Source: Gammaproteobacteria bacterium (GTDB lineage: Bacteria; Pseudomonadota; Gammaproteobacteria; Steroidobacterales; GCA-2729495). Taken from it: a DNA stretch of 45,468 bases. Below, piece after piece: positions 1-9,343 of this stretch. The stretch lies in NCBI GenBank assembly GCA_020853135.1, contig JADYZO010000098.1:1-45468 (forward strand). The letters are read 5' to 3'. Below the pieces are notes generated by a model that did not search any database, was not told the origin of the DNA, and worked only from the letters and a program-made list of their open reading frames with translations. Numbering within the stretch: position 1 is the first letter of the stretch; each line of letters starts with the position of its first letter. Position numbers and translations under genes: made by a program.

Positions 1-38
1 ACGGAATTGAACCCGTCAACCATCCGCCACCACCAACC

Positions 39-69
39 AAAAACCCAACCGTTCTCCGTTGGGCTTTTT
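39..69. terminator. Bidirectional rho-independent terminator
   Basis: A six-base stem (CCCAAC at 44-49 with GTTGGG at 58-63) and an eight-base loop are flanked by AAAAA at 39-43 and TTTTT at 65-69. Read on either strand, the hairpin is followed by a T run, so it can end transcription both ways. It would close the minus-strand acetyltransferase gene ending at 114 and whatever enters from the left edge. Confidence 0.7.
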
Positions 70-113
70 CTTGCCCGAAACCCCAGTGCAGGCGCGGGCG
101 ACTCGACACCGCT

Positions 114-626
114 TCAGCTCGTCGCCTCGAACGCCGGGTGGTAGGTGACGATGCCGCGTGCAGTCGCCGTGCCAAGGTGCAGTGCTTGAAAATACCCGGC
201 CGGAACGCCCGGGAGAACCAGATCTGGGGTGGCGCGAAAGCCAAAGCGGCCGTAGTAGCCCGGCTCACCCAGCAGCGCGCACCCTTGGGCACCGTGCTGC
301 CGCAGGGCCGCCAAAGCTGCCGTCATCAGCGCGGAACCGACTCCGTGGCCCTGGTGCGCGGGCAGCACCGAGATCGGGCCCAGGCCGAACCAGCGGGTGC
401 TGCCGTCGCTGATGCTCACCGGCGACAACGCGATGTGGCCGACCAGCACGCCGTCAAGCTGGGCGACCAGGGAAATCGTCAGCGCACCAGAGCGTCGCAG
501 CGCATTGACGATGTGCTGTTCGGTATCGCTGCTGTGCGGTGCGTTCGCGAATGCCGCAACCGTGACGGCTTCGATGGAATGGACATCCGCTGGCACTTCC
601 TCCCGAACAATCGGCTGCATGGACAT
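114..626 (-). CDS. GNAT family N-acetyltransferase (YhbS-like)
   Basis: This 170-residue protein has a single GNAT fold. The acetyl-CoA binding loop is visible as LPAHQGHGVGSALM near residues 88-101, followed by a C-terminal GYYGRFGF segment typical of the YhbS-like branch. Such enzymes move an acetyl group from acetyl-CoA to a small molecule or an amino terminus; the substrate cannot be told here. It is complete and differs from the broken GNAT toxin at 8280-8631. Two in-frame ATG codons lie at 626 and 620, and the first is used. It is alone on its strand, with the bidirectional terminator behind it. Confidence 0.85.
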   Translation of the reverse strand: MSMQPIVREEVPADVHSIEAVTVAAFANAPHSSDTEQHIVNALRRSGALTISLVAQLDGVLVGHIALSPVSISDGSTRWFGLGPISVLPAHQGHGVGSALMTAALAALRQHGAQGCALLGEPGYYGRFGFRATPDLVLPGVPAGYFQALHLGTATARGIVTYHPAFEATS

Positions 627-944
627 TTCCTTGGGGGTCAGCGGCTACTCGTTCACGATGGGGCGAACGTCCCAGGTGATGGGGGTCTCGGGCCGATAGG
701 CCACCTCGTTGCCGAGATTCTTGCTCTTGTCGCCCGCCTTGCGCAGCTTGCCGCCCTTGGCGGTTCGGCCGGCTGCGACGCTGGTGCGCGAGGCCCAATT
801 CGACACCACCGACTTCGCCACCGCCAAGCAACGTGGCTGCGAGGGCTTCACGCCGCTGCTGGGCCGTCTGGCCGACGTAGGCATGGCGCTGCGCGATCAG
901 GCCGGCCTTGCCGCGTTGACGGAGGACGTGCTCAAGACCAGCGA
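627..944. other. Unassigned junction with no intact gene
   Basis: No convincing complete gene lies here. The minus strand has an open frame at 645-884 whose last 40 residues look protein-like (ending TPITWDVRPIVNE), while the plus strand is open at about 780-956 with a different protein-like stretch (FTPLLGRLADVGMALRDQ). I recognise neither. The two strands probably carry ends of two different genes joined by past rearrangement, consistent with the fragments that follow. Confidence 0.3.
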
Positions 945-1136
945 AAGCAGGTGAAGCTGCTCAACCGCCTGCTCGACGGCTTCGAGGGCAAGCTCACCAG
1001 CAGCAAGCGGGCCGCCATCACCAAGTGCTCGCCCGATACCGCGTTGTGCGACATCACGCACTTGCTGGAGTTGCGCGTGTTGAAGAAGTCGCCCGGCGGC
1101 GGGCAAAGCCTCGGCTACGAGCTGGCGGGCCAGTAG
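945..1136 (+). pseudogene. Fic-family protein, C-terminal remnant
   Basis: About 63 codons encode the winged-helix tail seen at the C-terminus of DUF4172-type Fic proteins, from KQVKLLNRLLDGFEGKL to GGGQSLGYEL. The Fic catalytic motif (HPFxxGNGR) and all upstream parts are missing, and the preceding sequence in this frame does not look like Fic. Fic enzymes AMP-ylate target proteins and often act as toxins; this piece cannot. Several substitutions relative to the family pattern I remember (for example LELRVLKK where LxERGVLxK is usual) suggest drift after inactivation. The family call is from pattern memory. Confidence 0.6.
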
Positions 1137-1169
1137 GTCGGCGGCGCGGATGCTTTGGTCAGACAGGCA

Positions 1170-1450
1170 AAGATGCCAAGGCATACTGTTCGTTCTTCGT
1201 GCAGAAGGCCGACGGGCGCTTCTACCCTCACCTTCTGTGTCAGCTTCCGGGCAGCGTGGACAAGCCGGGCCCTATCTTGACCGTCGAATACAAGGGCGCG
1301 GACCGTTGGATTGGCGCGGAGAATGACCGGTTGATCGGCGGCCTGTGGGCAAACCTGTTCGGGGGGCACTGCCGCTTCGTGAAGATCAAGGACAAGCGGC
1401 GGGAGTGGTTCGAGGAGAAGCTTTCCCCATCGCCGATTCGATGGAACTGA
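1170..1450 (+). pseudogene. Type III restriction subunit (Res), C-terminal remnant
   Basis: An open stretch ending at 1450 carries a segment resembling the C-terminal nuclease end of type III restriction Res subunits: KADGRFYPHL, then ILTVEYKG, then a basic tail with RFVKIKDKRREW. Positioned acid, E and K residues in the FYPxL...VEYKG arrangement fit a PD-(D/E)XK core. The helicase domains that should fill about 800 residues upstream are absent, and no Mod methyltransferase is present. It is a fossil of a lost R-M system. It stops 18 bases before jetA in the same frame, so jetA may have been inserted next to it or have borrowed its upstream region. Confidence 0.6.
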
Positions 1451-1468
1451 TCCCGCGAGCTCGACACT

Positions 1469-2941
1469 TTGGACCACGCCACCCTCAGCGCCCTGCGCGA
1501 CCGCCACCCCGCCTGGCGGCTGCTGGCATCAAAGCACACGCCGCTGGTGGCAAGCTTCCTGCACCGGGTGTTCGTGGCGCCCAATGTGCGCGTGATGAGC
1601 GAGGCCGATCTCGCCGAGGCGCTGGAGGACGAGCTGTTCGCTGTGCGTGAGCAGTTGGGACCGGAGGCGTACCCCAAGGGCGCGCAGGACTACCTGAGCG
1701 ACTGGGCCGCGCCCGACAAGGGCTGGCTGCGCAAGTTCTACAAGCCGGGCACGGACGAGGCGCAGTTCGACCTGACGCCCGCTACCGAGAAGGCCATCGC
1801 CTGGTTGCTGTCGCTGACCGAGCGGCCGTTCGTCGGAACCGAGTCGCGGCTGCTGACGCTGTTCGCGTTGCTGGAGCAAATCAGCGCCGGCACCGAGGCC
1901 GACCCGATCAAGCGGGTTGCGGACCTGCGCCAGAAGCGCGACGAGCTGGACATCGAGATCGCTCGTGTGCTGGCGGGCGACGTACCGCTGCTGGACGACA
2001 CAGCGGTCAAGGACCGCTTTCAGCAGTTCCAGCAACTGGCGCGGGAGCTGCTGGCTGACTTCCGAGAGGTAGAACATAACTTCCGCCTGCTCGACCGCAA
2101 GGTGCGCGAGAAGATCGCCCTGTGGGAAGGCGCCAGGGGCGCGCTGCTCGACGAGATCATGGGCGAGCGCGATGCCATCGGCGACTCGGACCAAGGCCGC
2201 AGCTTCCGAGCCTTCTGGGACTTCCTGATGTCCAGCCGGCGGCAGGAGGAACTCTCCGAGCGGCTGGACCAGGTGCTGGCGCTGCCCGCCGTCGCTGCGC
2301 TCAAGCCCGAGCCGCGCACCCGCCGCGTTCATCACGACTGGCTGGAAGCTGGCGAACACACGCAGCGCACCGTGGCCCAGCTGTCGCAGCAGTTGCGCCG
2401 CTTCCTTGACGACCGGGCATTTCTGGAGAACCGCCGCATCCTGGATCTACTGCACGGCATCGAGAGCAAGGCGCTCGGCGTTCGCGAGGCCACGCCCACC
2501 GGCACGGTGATGCAGATCGACGCGATGGGGGTGGATATCGAACTGCCGCTGGAACGGCCCCTGTTCACGCCGAGCGTGAAGCCACGCCTGGCCGAATTGG
2601 CGCTGGTGGCCTGGGAGGGCGACATCGACACCGCGCGTTTGTTCGACCAAATCGTGGTGGACAAGGCGCGCCTGCGCTCGGCCGTTCAGCGTGCACTGCG
2701 CCGCCTGCCGCAGATTTCGCTGCGCGAGTTGCTGGATGCCGAACCCTTGCACCAGGGCTTGGCCGAGCTGGTGGCCTACCTGGAGTTGGCCCACACCGGT
2801 GACGCCAGGGACGCCATCGAGGACCTGCGCACCCTAGTCGACGAAGCCGTGATCGAGCCGATCTGCTGGCAGGCCAGCAATGCAGCGGGCGAAGCCGTGA
2901 CGCGCGAGGCGCGCTTGCCGCGTGTCATCTTCACGCGCTGA
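1469..2941 (+). CDS. jetA: Wadjet protein JetA (DUF3375, MksF/kleisin-like)
   Basis: JetA is the kleisin-type subunit of type I Wadjet, bridging the JetC SMC-like dimer and binding JetB. The 490-residue product has the usual family length. Its beginning, MDHATLSALRDRHPAWRLL followed by VASFLHRVF, is the conserved DUF3375 N-terminus and supports the TTG start at 1469. No ATG in this frame allows the conserved N-terminus. The middle is rich in charged helices (residues about 150-250), suited to kleisin-SMC contacts. It is the first gene of a four-gene operon, with jetB 2 to 29 bases behind depending on jetB's start. No strong promoter is obvious, because upstream is gene debris. Confidence 0.92.
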   Translation: MDHATLSALRDRHPAWRLLASKHTPLVASFLHRVFVAPNVRVMSEADLAEALEDELFAVREQLGPEAYPKGAQDYLSDWAAPDKGWLRKFYKPGTDEAQFDLTPATEKAIAWLLSLTERPFVGTESRLLTLFALLEQISAGTEADPIKRVADLRQKRDELDIEIARVLAGDVPLLDDTAVKDRFQQFQQLARELLADFREVEHNFRLLDRKVREKIALWEGARGALLDEIMGERDAIGDSDQGRSFRAFWDFLMSSRRQEELSERLDQVLALPAVAALKPEPRTRRVHHDWLEAGEHTQRTVAQLSQQLRRFLDDRAFLENRRILDLLHGIESKALGVREATPTGTVMQIDAMGVDIELPLERPLFTPSVKPRLAELALVAWEGDIDTARLFDQIVVDKARLRSAVQRALRRLPQISLRELLDAEPLHQGLAELVAYLELAHTGDARDAIEDLRTLVDEAVIEPICWQASNAAGEAVTREARLPRVIFTR

Positions 2942-2970
2942 CGGTGTCGAGCGGCCAGGGAGACATGAAC

Positions 2971-3672
2971 ATGGACGACGCACTGCAGGAGGACGATTCG
3001 GTGGAGACTCCGCCCAGCGTGCTGCCGGCGGTTCCGGAGTTGTCGCAGCTGATGGTTCACCTGCTCAAGGGCGTGCTCTACCGAGACGACGATGAGCGGC
3101 TGTGGGCAAGCCTGCTGCGCCTGCAGGAACGAGTTCGGGAACAGGCCGCCGTGCTGCTGCTCGATCTGGTGCTGGACGAGGCCGAGGGCCACGCTTTCCT
3201 GAAGAGCCGTCCGGACCCGGACGAGGCAGAGGGGGCGCCCCGCCAGCCTCGGCTCGTTGCACGCCGGCCCCTGTCCTACCCGGTGAGCCTGATGCTGGCA
3301 CTGCTGCGCAAGCGCATGGCCGAATTTGATGCCGGCGGCGGTGATACCCGGCTGGTGCTCTCGCGTGACGACATTGCCGAACTGATGCGAGTGTTTCTGC
3401 CCGACGGCACGAACGAAGCCCGGCTGATCGACCAGGTGGACGCGACCATCACCAAGGTGGTCGATCTGGGCTTTCTGCGCCGACTCAAGCCCGCTGCCGC
3501 CAGTGCGCAGGACCGGGGGCACTACGAGGTGCGGCGCATCCTGAAGGCATTCGTCGACGCGCAGTGGCTGGCGGAGTTCGACGCGAGGTTGGAGGTCTAT
3601 CGCAAGGCGCTGTCCGCAGCGCCTGGTGAGTCGATCGACAAGCCGGCAAGCAAGGGGGCGGCCGATGCTTGA
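2971..3672 (+). CDS. jetB: Wadjet protein JetB (DUF4194, MksE-like)
   Basis: JetB is the KITE-type accessory subunit (MksE-like) that sits on the JetA kleisin in the Wadjet SMC complex. The 233-residue protein matches DUF4194 in position and length, with the helical segment [19 protein letters not shown] near the N-terminus and two winged-helix-like parts. Three in-frame starts exist: GTG 2944, ATG 2965 and ATG 2971. The purine-rich AGGGAG at 2957-2962 is eight bases from 2971 but only two from 2965, so 2971 is chosen. Its stop overlaps the jetC start by eight bases, which indicates translational coupling. Confidence 0.9.
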   Translation: MDDALQEDDSVETPPSVLPAVPELSQLMVHLLKGVLYRDDDERLWASLLRLQERVREQAAVLLLDLVLDEAEGHAFLKSRPDPDEAEGAPRQPRLVARRPLSYPVSLMLALLRKRMAEFDAGGGDTRLVLSRDDIAELMRVFLPDGTNEARLIDQVDATITKVVDLGFLRRLKPAAASAQDRGHYEVRRILKAFVDAQWLAEFDARLEVYRKALSAAPGESIDKPASKGAADA

Positions 3673-6600
3673 AGCGCCGACGCTCGGGCTGAACTTCGTA
3701 GCCGACGACACCCGGGTGGGCTTTCGGCTGCAGCGGCTGGAAGTCCTGAACTGGGGCACCTTCGACAAACGCGTCTGGCGCTACGATCTCGACGGGCGCA
3801 ACGGCCTGCTCACGGGCGACATCGGCTCTGGCAAGTCCACGCTGGTCGATGCCATCACCACCTTGTTGGTGCCGGCGCAACGCGTGGCCTACAACAAGGC
3901 CGCCGGGGCGGACTCCCGCGAGCGCTCCTTGCGCTCCTACGTGCTAGGCCACTACAAGAGCGAGCGCAACGAGGTCACGGGCGCCGCTCGGCCGGTGGCG
4001 CTGCGCGATGTGTCGAGCTACTCGGTCATCCTCGGCGTCTTCCGCAACGAAGGCTATGACCAGGCCGTGACGCTGGCCCAGGTCTTCTGGCTGAAGGACC
4101 CGCAGGGCCAACCCGCGCGCCTGTTCGTGGCGACCGAGCGGGCACTCGCCATCGCCGATGACTTCAGCGGCTTCGGCAGCGACATCGCCGCGTTGCGCAA
4201 GAAGCTGCGCGGTGCGGGCTGCGAGCTGTTCGATACCTTCCCGCCCTACGGCGCCTGGTTCCGCCGGCGCTTTGGCATCGAGCACGAGCAGGCACTGGAG
4301 CTCTTCCACCAGACCGTCTCGATGAAGTCGGTGGGCAACCTGACCGACTTTGTTCGCAGCCATATGCTGGAGCCATTCGACTCGGGCCAACGCATCGAGG
4401 CGCTGATCCGCCACTTCGACGACCTGGACCGCGCGCATCAGGCGGTGCTCAAGGCCAAGCGCCAGGTCGAGTTGCTGGCGCCGCTGGTCGAGGATGGCCA
4501 CCGACACGTAGCGCTGGCTGCGGATATCCAGGATTGGCGCGACGGGCGCGACGCGCTGCGGCCGTACTTCGCCCGGCTCAAGGGCGAGTTGCTGGACCGC
4601 CGCCTTACCCTGCTGGAGGAGGATGCCGCCCGGCTCGATACCCAGATTGAGCGCCTGGACCTGCAGCGTGACGCCGAACGTGCCGAGATCGCGAAGTTGG
4701 AGCGTGATCTGCGTGACAACGGCGGCAACCGCCTGGAGGAACTGGCCGCGGACATCCGGCGCTTGGGGCAAGAGAAGTCTCAGCGCCAGCAGAAGGCTAA
4801 CCGCCACTCGGCCTTGCTCGGTCGCATCGGCGAGGCGCCGCCGGCTGATGAAGCGACTTTCCTCGCTCAGCAGCAGACCATCGCCACCCGCGCTGAAGGC
4901 TTGCGCGAGCGCATCGCCGACCTGGTCAACCGCGAGCGTGAGGAAGACTTCGCGTTCCGCAAGGGCCGTGAAGAGCACGCAGCCTTGTCGGAGGAGATCG
5001 ACAGTCTCCAGCGGCGCAAGAGCAATATCGATGCCGCCCAGGTCCGCATCCGCGATGCGCTGTGTGCGGCGCTGTCGATTGGAGAGGACGAACTGCCCTT
5101 CGCGGGCGAACTCATCCAAGTGCGTGACGATGAACGCGATTGGGAAGGCGCCGCTGAACGGCTGCTGCGCGGCTTCGGTCTCGCGCTGCTGGTCCCCGAT
5201 GCGCACTACAAGGCCGTTGCAGAATGGGTGGACCGGCAGCACCTGGGTGCGCGACTGGTGTACTTCCATGTGCGGCAGAAGAAGGCTGCTCATGGCGCTG
5301 GCGACGCCCGCCTGCACCCGCAGTCGCTGGTCCGCAAGCTCGTCATCAAGCCGGATTCGCCGCATTACGAGTGGCTGGAGGATGAACTTCGCCAGCGCTT
5401 CGATGTTGCCTGCTGCGACACGGGTGAGCAGTTCCGTCGCGAGGCTCGCGCCATCACGCGCGCTGGTCAGATCAAGGACCCATCTGGCCGCCACGAGAAG
5501 GATGATCGCAGCCGCATCGACGACCGCAGCCGCTACGTGCTCGGCTGGAGCAATGCCGACAAGCTACGCGCCTTGCGGGACCAGCGGGAGCGGCTTGAGG
5601 GAAAGCTGGCCACGCTGGGGCAGCGCATCGGCGAGGTTCAGCAGGCGCGCAAGGAACTGGAAGGCCACCTGGAGACGCTCGCCCGGCTGGAGGAATTCAC
5701 GCGCTTCGCGGACATCGACTGGATGAGCCCGGCACGCGAGACGGCGGCGCTCGCCGAGGAGCGCGCGCAGCTCGAAGCGGCCTCGAACACTCTGCAAGAG
5801 CTGGGGCGCCAGTTGAAAGCGGTGCATGACCGGCTGGGTGAGACTGAAAGCAGGCGCGGTGAGGCGTTGGGCAAGCGTGGGGAGGCCAGAGCCAAGCGAA
5901 CGGCGGCTCAGGAGCTTCGGGATCAGGCCAGCGCTGTCTGTGAATCCATGCCGCTAGTCGAGGCCCAGATGGAGCGCCTGGAAGGCTGGCGAGATCAGGC
6001 ACTGGGCGAGCATCAGCTGTCGGTCGAGTCCTGCGACAACCGCGAGCAGGAGCTGCGCCAATGGCTGCAGCAGCGCATCGACGCTGAGGACAAGCGTCTG
6101 GCTCGTCTGACCGAGCGCATCGTCAATGCGATGCGCGGCTTCAAGGAGGAGTTCAAGGCCGAGACCGTCGAGATTGACGTGAGCCTGGCGGCGCTACCCG
6201 AGTACGAGCGGATGCTCGCCGGATTGAAGAGTGATGACCTGCCGCGATTCGAGGCACGCTTCAAGGAACTGCTGACCGTCAACACCATCAACGAGATCGC
6301 CAACTTCAACGCCCAACTCGCTCGCGAGCGGGAGACGATCAAGGAGCGTGTCGACGTCATCAACCAGTCGCTCCAGGCCATCGACTACAACCCCGGTCGC
6401 TACATCAAGCTGGTGGCGCTGCCCAGCCCGGATGCGGAGATCCGGGACTTTCAGCAGGATCTGCGTGCGTGCACCGAGGGCGCGATGACGGGCTCGACGG
6501 ATGAACAGTATTCGGAAGCCAAGTTCCTGCAGGTCAAAGCCATCATCGACCACTTCCGGGGCCGTGAAGGGCTGTCGGACGCCGACCAGCGCTGGACCGC

Positions 6601-7099
6601 CAAGGTCACCGACGTACGCAACTGGTTCCTGTTCTCGGCCAGCGAACGCTGGCGTACCGATGGGGCCGAGCACGAGCACTACTCGGACTCGGGCGGCAAG
6701 TCGGGCGGTCAGAAGGAGAAGCTGGCCTACACTGTGTTGGCCGCGAGCCTGGCCTACCAGTTTGGGCTGGAGTGGGGCGCCGTGCGCTCGCGGTCGTTCC
6801 GCTTCGTCGTGATCGACGAGGCTTTCGGACGCGGTTCGGACGAGTCGGCGCAGTATGGGCTGCGCCTGTTCCAGCAGCTCCACCTGCAGTTGCTGATCGT
6901 CACGCCGCTGCAGAAGATCCACATCATCGAGCCCTTCGTGGCCAGCGTCGGCTTCGTGCACAACGAGGGCGGTCGCGACTCACGGCTGCTCTGCTTGTCG
7001 ATCGAGGAGTACCGGGTACACAAAGCAGCAGGGACGGCACCGCGTCCGGCCGAAGGGATTGCCGCCGCAGGCGCGGCGGAAGGCGACGCGCCACCATGA
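3665..7099 (+). CDS. jetC: Wadjet SMC-like ATPase JetC (MksB-like)
   Basis: JetC is the motor of the Wadjet complex: an SMC-like ATPase that extrudes DNA loops and lets the system sense small circular DNA. The 1,144-residue protein has Walker [10 protein letters not shown] at 51-59, two long coiled-coil arms rich in E, R, L and Q (about 280-480 and 650-800) around a hinge-like middle, the ABC signature region [11 protein letters not shown] near 1009-1019 and Walker [14 protein letters not shown] near 1045-1057. All ATPase elements are intact. The ATG at 3665 overlaps the end of jetB, and its stop overlaps the jetD start as ATGA. The C-terminal 30 residues are low-complexity A/G/P. Confidence 0.95.
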   Translation: MLEAPTLGLNFVADDTRVGFRLQRLEVLNWGTFDKRVWRYDLDGRNGLLTGDIGSGKSTLVDAITTLLVPAQRVAYNKAAGADSRERSLRSYVLGHYKSERNEVTGAARPVALRDVSSYSVILGVFRNEGYDQAVTLAQVFWLKDPQGQPARLFVATERALAIADDFSGFGSDIAALRKKLRGAGCELFDTFPPYGAWFRRRFGIEHEQALELFHQTVSMKSVGNLTDFVRSHMLEPFDSGQRIEALIRHFDDLDRAHQAVLKAKRQVELLAPLVEDGHRHVALAADIQDWRDGRDALRPYFARLKGELLDRRLTLLEEDAARLDTQIERLDLQRDAERAEIAKLERDLRDNGGNRLEELAADIRRLGQEKSQRQQKANRHSALLGRIGEAPPADEATFLAQQQTIATRAEGLRERIADLVNREREEDFAFRKGREEHAALSEEIDSLQRRKSNIDAAQVRIRDALCAALSIGEDELPFAGELIQVRDDERDWEGAAERLLRGFGLALLVPDAHYKAVAEWVDRQHLGARLVYFHVRQKKAAHGAGDARLHPQSLVRKLVIKPDSPHYEWLEDELRQRFDVACCDTGEQFRREARAITRAGQIKDPSGRHEKDDRSRIDDRSRYVLGWSNADKLRALRDQRERLEGKLATLGQRIGEVQQARKELEGHLETLARLEEFTRFADIDWMSPARETAALAEERAQLEAASNTLQELGRQLKAVHDRLGETESRRGEALGKRGEARAKRTAAQELRDQASAVCESMPLVEAQMERLEGWRDQALGEHQLSVESCDNREQELRQWLQQRIDAEDKRLARLTERIVNAMRGFKEEFKAETVEIDVSLAALPEYERMLAGLKSDDLPRFEARFKELLTVNTINEIANFNAQLARERETIKERVDVINQSLQAIDYNPGRYIKLVALPSPDAEIRDFQQDLRACTEGAMTGSTDEQYSEAKFLQVKAIIDHFRGREGLSDADQRWTAKVTDVRNWFLFSASERWRTDGAEHEHYSDSGGKSGGQKEKLAYTVLAASLAYQFGLEWGAVRSRSFRFVVIDEAFGRGSDESAQYGLRLFQQLHLQLLIVTPLQKIHIIEPFVASVGFVHNEGGRDSRLLCLSIEEYRVHKAAGTAPRPAEGIAAAGAAEGDAPP

Positions 7100-8301
7100 G
7101 CTGGACCACGCCTGCAGACCTCCGTGCCCAGGTCCAACGCCTGTGGGACCGGGGCGAGCTGCTGCGTGCGACGGTCACGGACACTATGGCGTGGCCCCTG
7201 CGCCTGAGCTTGAGGACGCCCGGCGCTGCGGACCTGTCCGATCGGTTTGAGGCGGTGCGTGACTGGGTGCGCACCGTCGCCGAGACCCCGCAGGTTCGGA
7301 TCGAATGGCGTGAGTGGAACCACCGCGTGCAAGGGACGCAGCGTCTTCCTGCAGCGGTCTGGCTTGGCACCCTGCAGGAGGCCTTGGCCTTCCTCGGCAA
7401 GTGTCGTCAGGCGCAACGCTTCGAGGCGTTATGGCAGCAGACAGCAGGCATGCAGCCAGCGCTGCTGGCATGGCTGTCCCGGCGGCCGATCCAAGCACTG
7501 GACCTGGCCGACCGCTGGGAACGCCTTCTGGCAGTCGTTGCTTGGCTGCAGGCACATCCTCGCCCGGATGTGTATCTGCGCCAGGTGGACGCACCCGGGG
7601 TGGACAGCAAGTTCATCGAAGCCCACCGAGGCGTCTTGGCCGAGTTGCTGGACGTGGCTCTGCCACCCGAGGTCATCGAGACGCAAGCGACCGGCGTCAC
7701 GCAGTTCGCTCGCCGATTCGGCTTCCGGGACAAGCCTGTGCGGATCCGGTTTCGACTGCTCGACCCGGAGCTGCCCAGTCTGCCGGGCTGCCAAGCCTTG
7801 CCCGGTGTGCTGGCTGACCTCACGCTGGATGCCACCAGCTTCGGGGCGCTGGCCTTGCCCGTCAAACGAGTCTTCATCACCGAGAACGAGACCAACTTCC
7901 TCGCCTTCCCGGCCGTCGCGGGATCCATTGTCGTCTTCGGCGCCGGCTACGGCTGGGAGGCGCTGGCACGCGCCGCGTGGCTGCATCGATACCAGCTGCT
8001 CTACTGGGGTGACATCGATACCCACGGATTCGCCATCCTCGACCAATTGCGTGGTTGCTTCCCGAGCGCCGCGTCCTTCCTCATGGACCGGGAGACTTTG
8101 CTTGCCCACCGTCTGCACTGGGGCGAGGAACCCGAGCCTGCACGCCACGACTTGTCGCACCTGACGGCCGAGGAGGCGGCTGTGTATGACGACCTCAGAT
8201 TCGATCGCCACCAGCCCAGACTGCGACTGGAGCAGGAGCGCGTGAGCTTTGGCTGGCTGTGCGATCGACTGGCTCGCATCCCTTCGGGAAGCCTGCCCTG
8301 A
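7096..8301 (+). CDS. jetD: Wadjet nuclease JetD (DUF3322-DUF2220, Toprim-like)
   Basis: JetD is the nuclease subunit that cuts plasmid DNA once the JetABC complex has identified a small circle. The 401-residue protein shows the two expected parts: an N-terminal DUF3322 region (about 1-200) that binds DNA, and a C-terminal Toprim-like DUF2220 region. The metal-binding acids are present: Glu263 in FITENETN, and Asp306 and Asp308 in [13 protein letters not shown]. The enzyme therefore looks active. It is the last gene of the jet operon, its ATG overlapping the jetC stop. Its final codons overlap the start of a broken GNAT toxin gene, so the boundary of the defence unit is very tight. Confidence 0.93.
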   Translation: MSWTTPADLRAQVQRLWDRGELLRATVTDTMAWPLRLSLRTPGAADLSDRFEAVRDWVRTVAETPQVRIEWREWNHRVQGTQRLPAAVWLGTLQEALAFLGKCRQAQRFEALWQQTAGMQPALLAWLSRRPIQALDLADRWERLLAVVAWLQAHPRPDVYLRQVDAPGVDSKFIEAHRGVLAELLDVALPPEVIETQATGVTQFARRFGFRDKPVRIRFRLLDPELPSLPGCQALPGVLADLTLDATSFGALALPVKRVFITENETNFLAFPAVAGSIVVFGAGYGWEALARAAWLHRYQLLYWGDIDTHGFAILDQLRGCFPSAASFLMDRETLLAHRLHWGEEPEPARHDLSHLTAEEAAVYDDLRFDRHQPRLRLEQERVSFGWLCDRLARIPSGSLP

Positions 8302-8631
8302 ACGACTGGTTGCTGCGACACACCCGGCAAACCCAAGGCAGCGGCTCGGCCAAGATCTTCGTGGTGGCAGACGATGGCCGGGTTGCGGGCAATTTCAGCT
8401 TGACCGTCGGCCAGATCGGCACCGTCGAAGCGGCTGAGCGCATCCGCAAAGGGATGGGACAATATCCGGTGCACGATGCTGATTGCCGGGCAGGTCAGCA
8501 TCCGGGCCATGCTGACCCACCCCATCGATGAAGAAGTGGCACGGTTCCACACCCGGTCTGGCTTTATCGCCTCGCCAGTGCGTGAGCAATGGCTACTGCT
8601 CCTCAAGGATGCCGGTCGCTGGGTGCGCTGA
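8280..8631 (+). pseudogene. Broken TacT-like GNAT toxin gene
   Basis: Two frames together spell a shortened GNAT toxin of the TacT type, which acetylates aminoacyl-tRNA. The first frame (to about 8475) has [35 protein letters not shown] and a VEAAERIRKGM stretch, that is, the N-terminal half. The second frame (8476-8631) has IRAMLTHPIDEEVARFHTRS and ends in the typical LLLLKDAGRWVR tail. The acetyl-CoA loop (the RGxGxG region) between them is deleted, and the junction is out of frame. No DUF1778 (TacA-type) antitoxin gene is seen upstream. It is therefore a dead toxin fused to the end of jetD. Confidence 0.7.
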
Positions 8632-8699
8632 ACCATGACTGTTGCTCATCTGGCAGGTTGGGCCTCCCACCCTTGCACTTCGCATCCGATCTGGCTTAA

Positions 8700-8721
8700 A
8701 GTAAGTAACTAATTACTTACT
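8700..8721. promoter_or_regulatory. Palindromic operator for the TetR regulator
   Basis: A perfect inverted repeat, AGTAAGTAA at 8700-8708 and TTACTTACT at 8713-8721 around a four-base centre, lies 13 bases before the ATG of the TetR gene. Its size and symmetry are typical of TetR-family operators, and it is the only AT-rich stretch nearby. It most likely covers the promoter of the efflux operon, so the TetR protein would repress itself and the four transport genes behind it. Confidence 0.75.
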
Positions 8722-8734
8722 GCGCTCTAGAACC

Positions 8735-9343
8735 ATGGCTGACCCACCCCGACACCTCCCCGCCGAGGAGCGCCGCACGGCCACAGTGGAAGCCGTGGTG
8801 CATCTGGCGGCGGAGCAAAACCCCAGCGACATCACCACAGCCGCCATCGCGCAGCGCATGGGGCTGACCCAGGGCGCGCTGTTCCGCCACTTCCCCACCA
8901 AGGAGGCGATCCTGGGGGCGGTGATGGCCTGGGTGAGCGAGCGGCTGCTCTCCCGGGTGGACGGCGCAGCCGCGGCGGCGGCCTCGCCGCTGGCCGCGCT
9001 GGAAGCGGTGTTCATGACGCACATCGATTTCGTGGCCGAACACCCGGGCGTGCCACGGATGCTCTTCGGGGAACTGCAGCGGCCGGGAGCCACGCTGCCC
9101 AAGCGCATGGTGCAGACCACGCTGCAGCACTACGGCGAACGCCTGCGCCGGCTGCTTGAAGCCGGCAAGGCGGCGGGCGAACTGGATGCGCAGCTGGATG
9201 TGCATGCGGCAACCGTGCTGTTCATCGGCAGCATCCAGGGGCTGGTGATGCAGTCGCTGCTCACCGGCCAGGTGGCAGGCATGCGCGATGAGGCCGCAGG
9301 AGTGTTTGCCATCTTTCGCCGCGGCATCGGGGCGGCGCAATGA
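8735..9343 (+). CDS. TetR/AcrR family repressor of the efflux operon (CecR-like)
   Basis: This 202-residue protein has a TetR helix-turn-helix at about residues 29-59 (ITTAAIAQRMGLTQGALFRH, then FPTKEAILGAV) and an all-helical ligand-binding C-terminal domain. Proteins of this kind bind a palindrome until a toxic ligand releases them. The operator at 8700-8721 sits just upstream and the stop overlaps the next gene as ATGA, so the regulator is first in a five-gene operon with a YbhGFSR-type exporter. E. coli CecR controls ybhGFSR in the same arrangement; orthology is inferred from gene order. The ligand is unknown. Confidence 0.88.
   Translation: MADPPRHLPAEERRTATVEAVVHLAAEQNPSDITTAAIAQRMGLTQGALFRHFPTKEAILGAVMAWVSERLLSRVDGAAAAAASPLAALEAVFMTHIDFVAEHPGVPRMLFGELQRPGATLPKRMVQTTLQHYGERLRRLLEAGKAAGELDAQLDVHAATVLFIGSIQGLVMQSLLTGQVAGMRDEAAGVFAIFRRGIGAAQ

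Noticed and set aside
1..37. Possible tRNA or tmRNA 3' end at the left edge (CGCCACCA before the terminator)
   Set aside because: The sequence before it cannot be folded into a T-arm without extra bases, and the window starts too late to see the rest.
3944..5494. 516-codon open frame on the minus strand within jetC
   Set aside because: It lies entirely inside the coiled-coil arm of a recognised SMC-like ATPase and has no family features.
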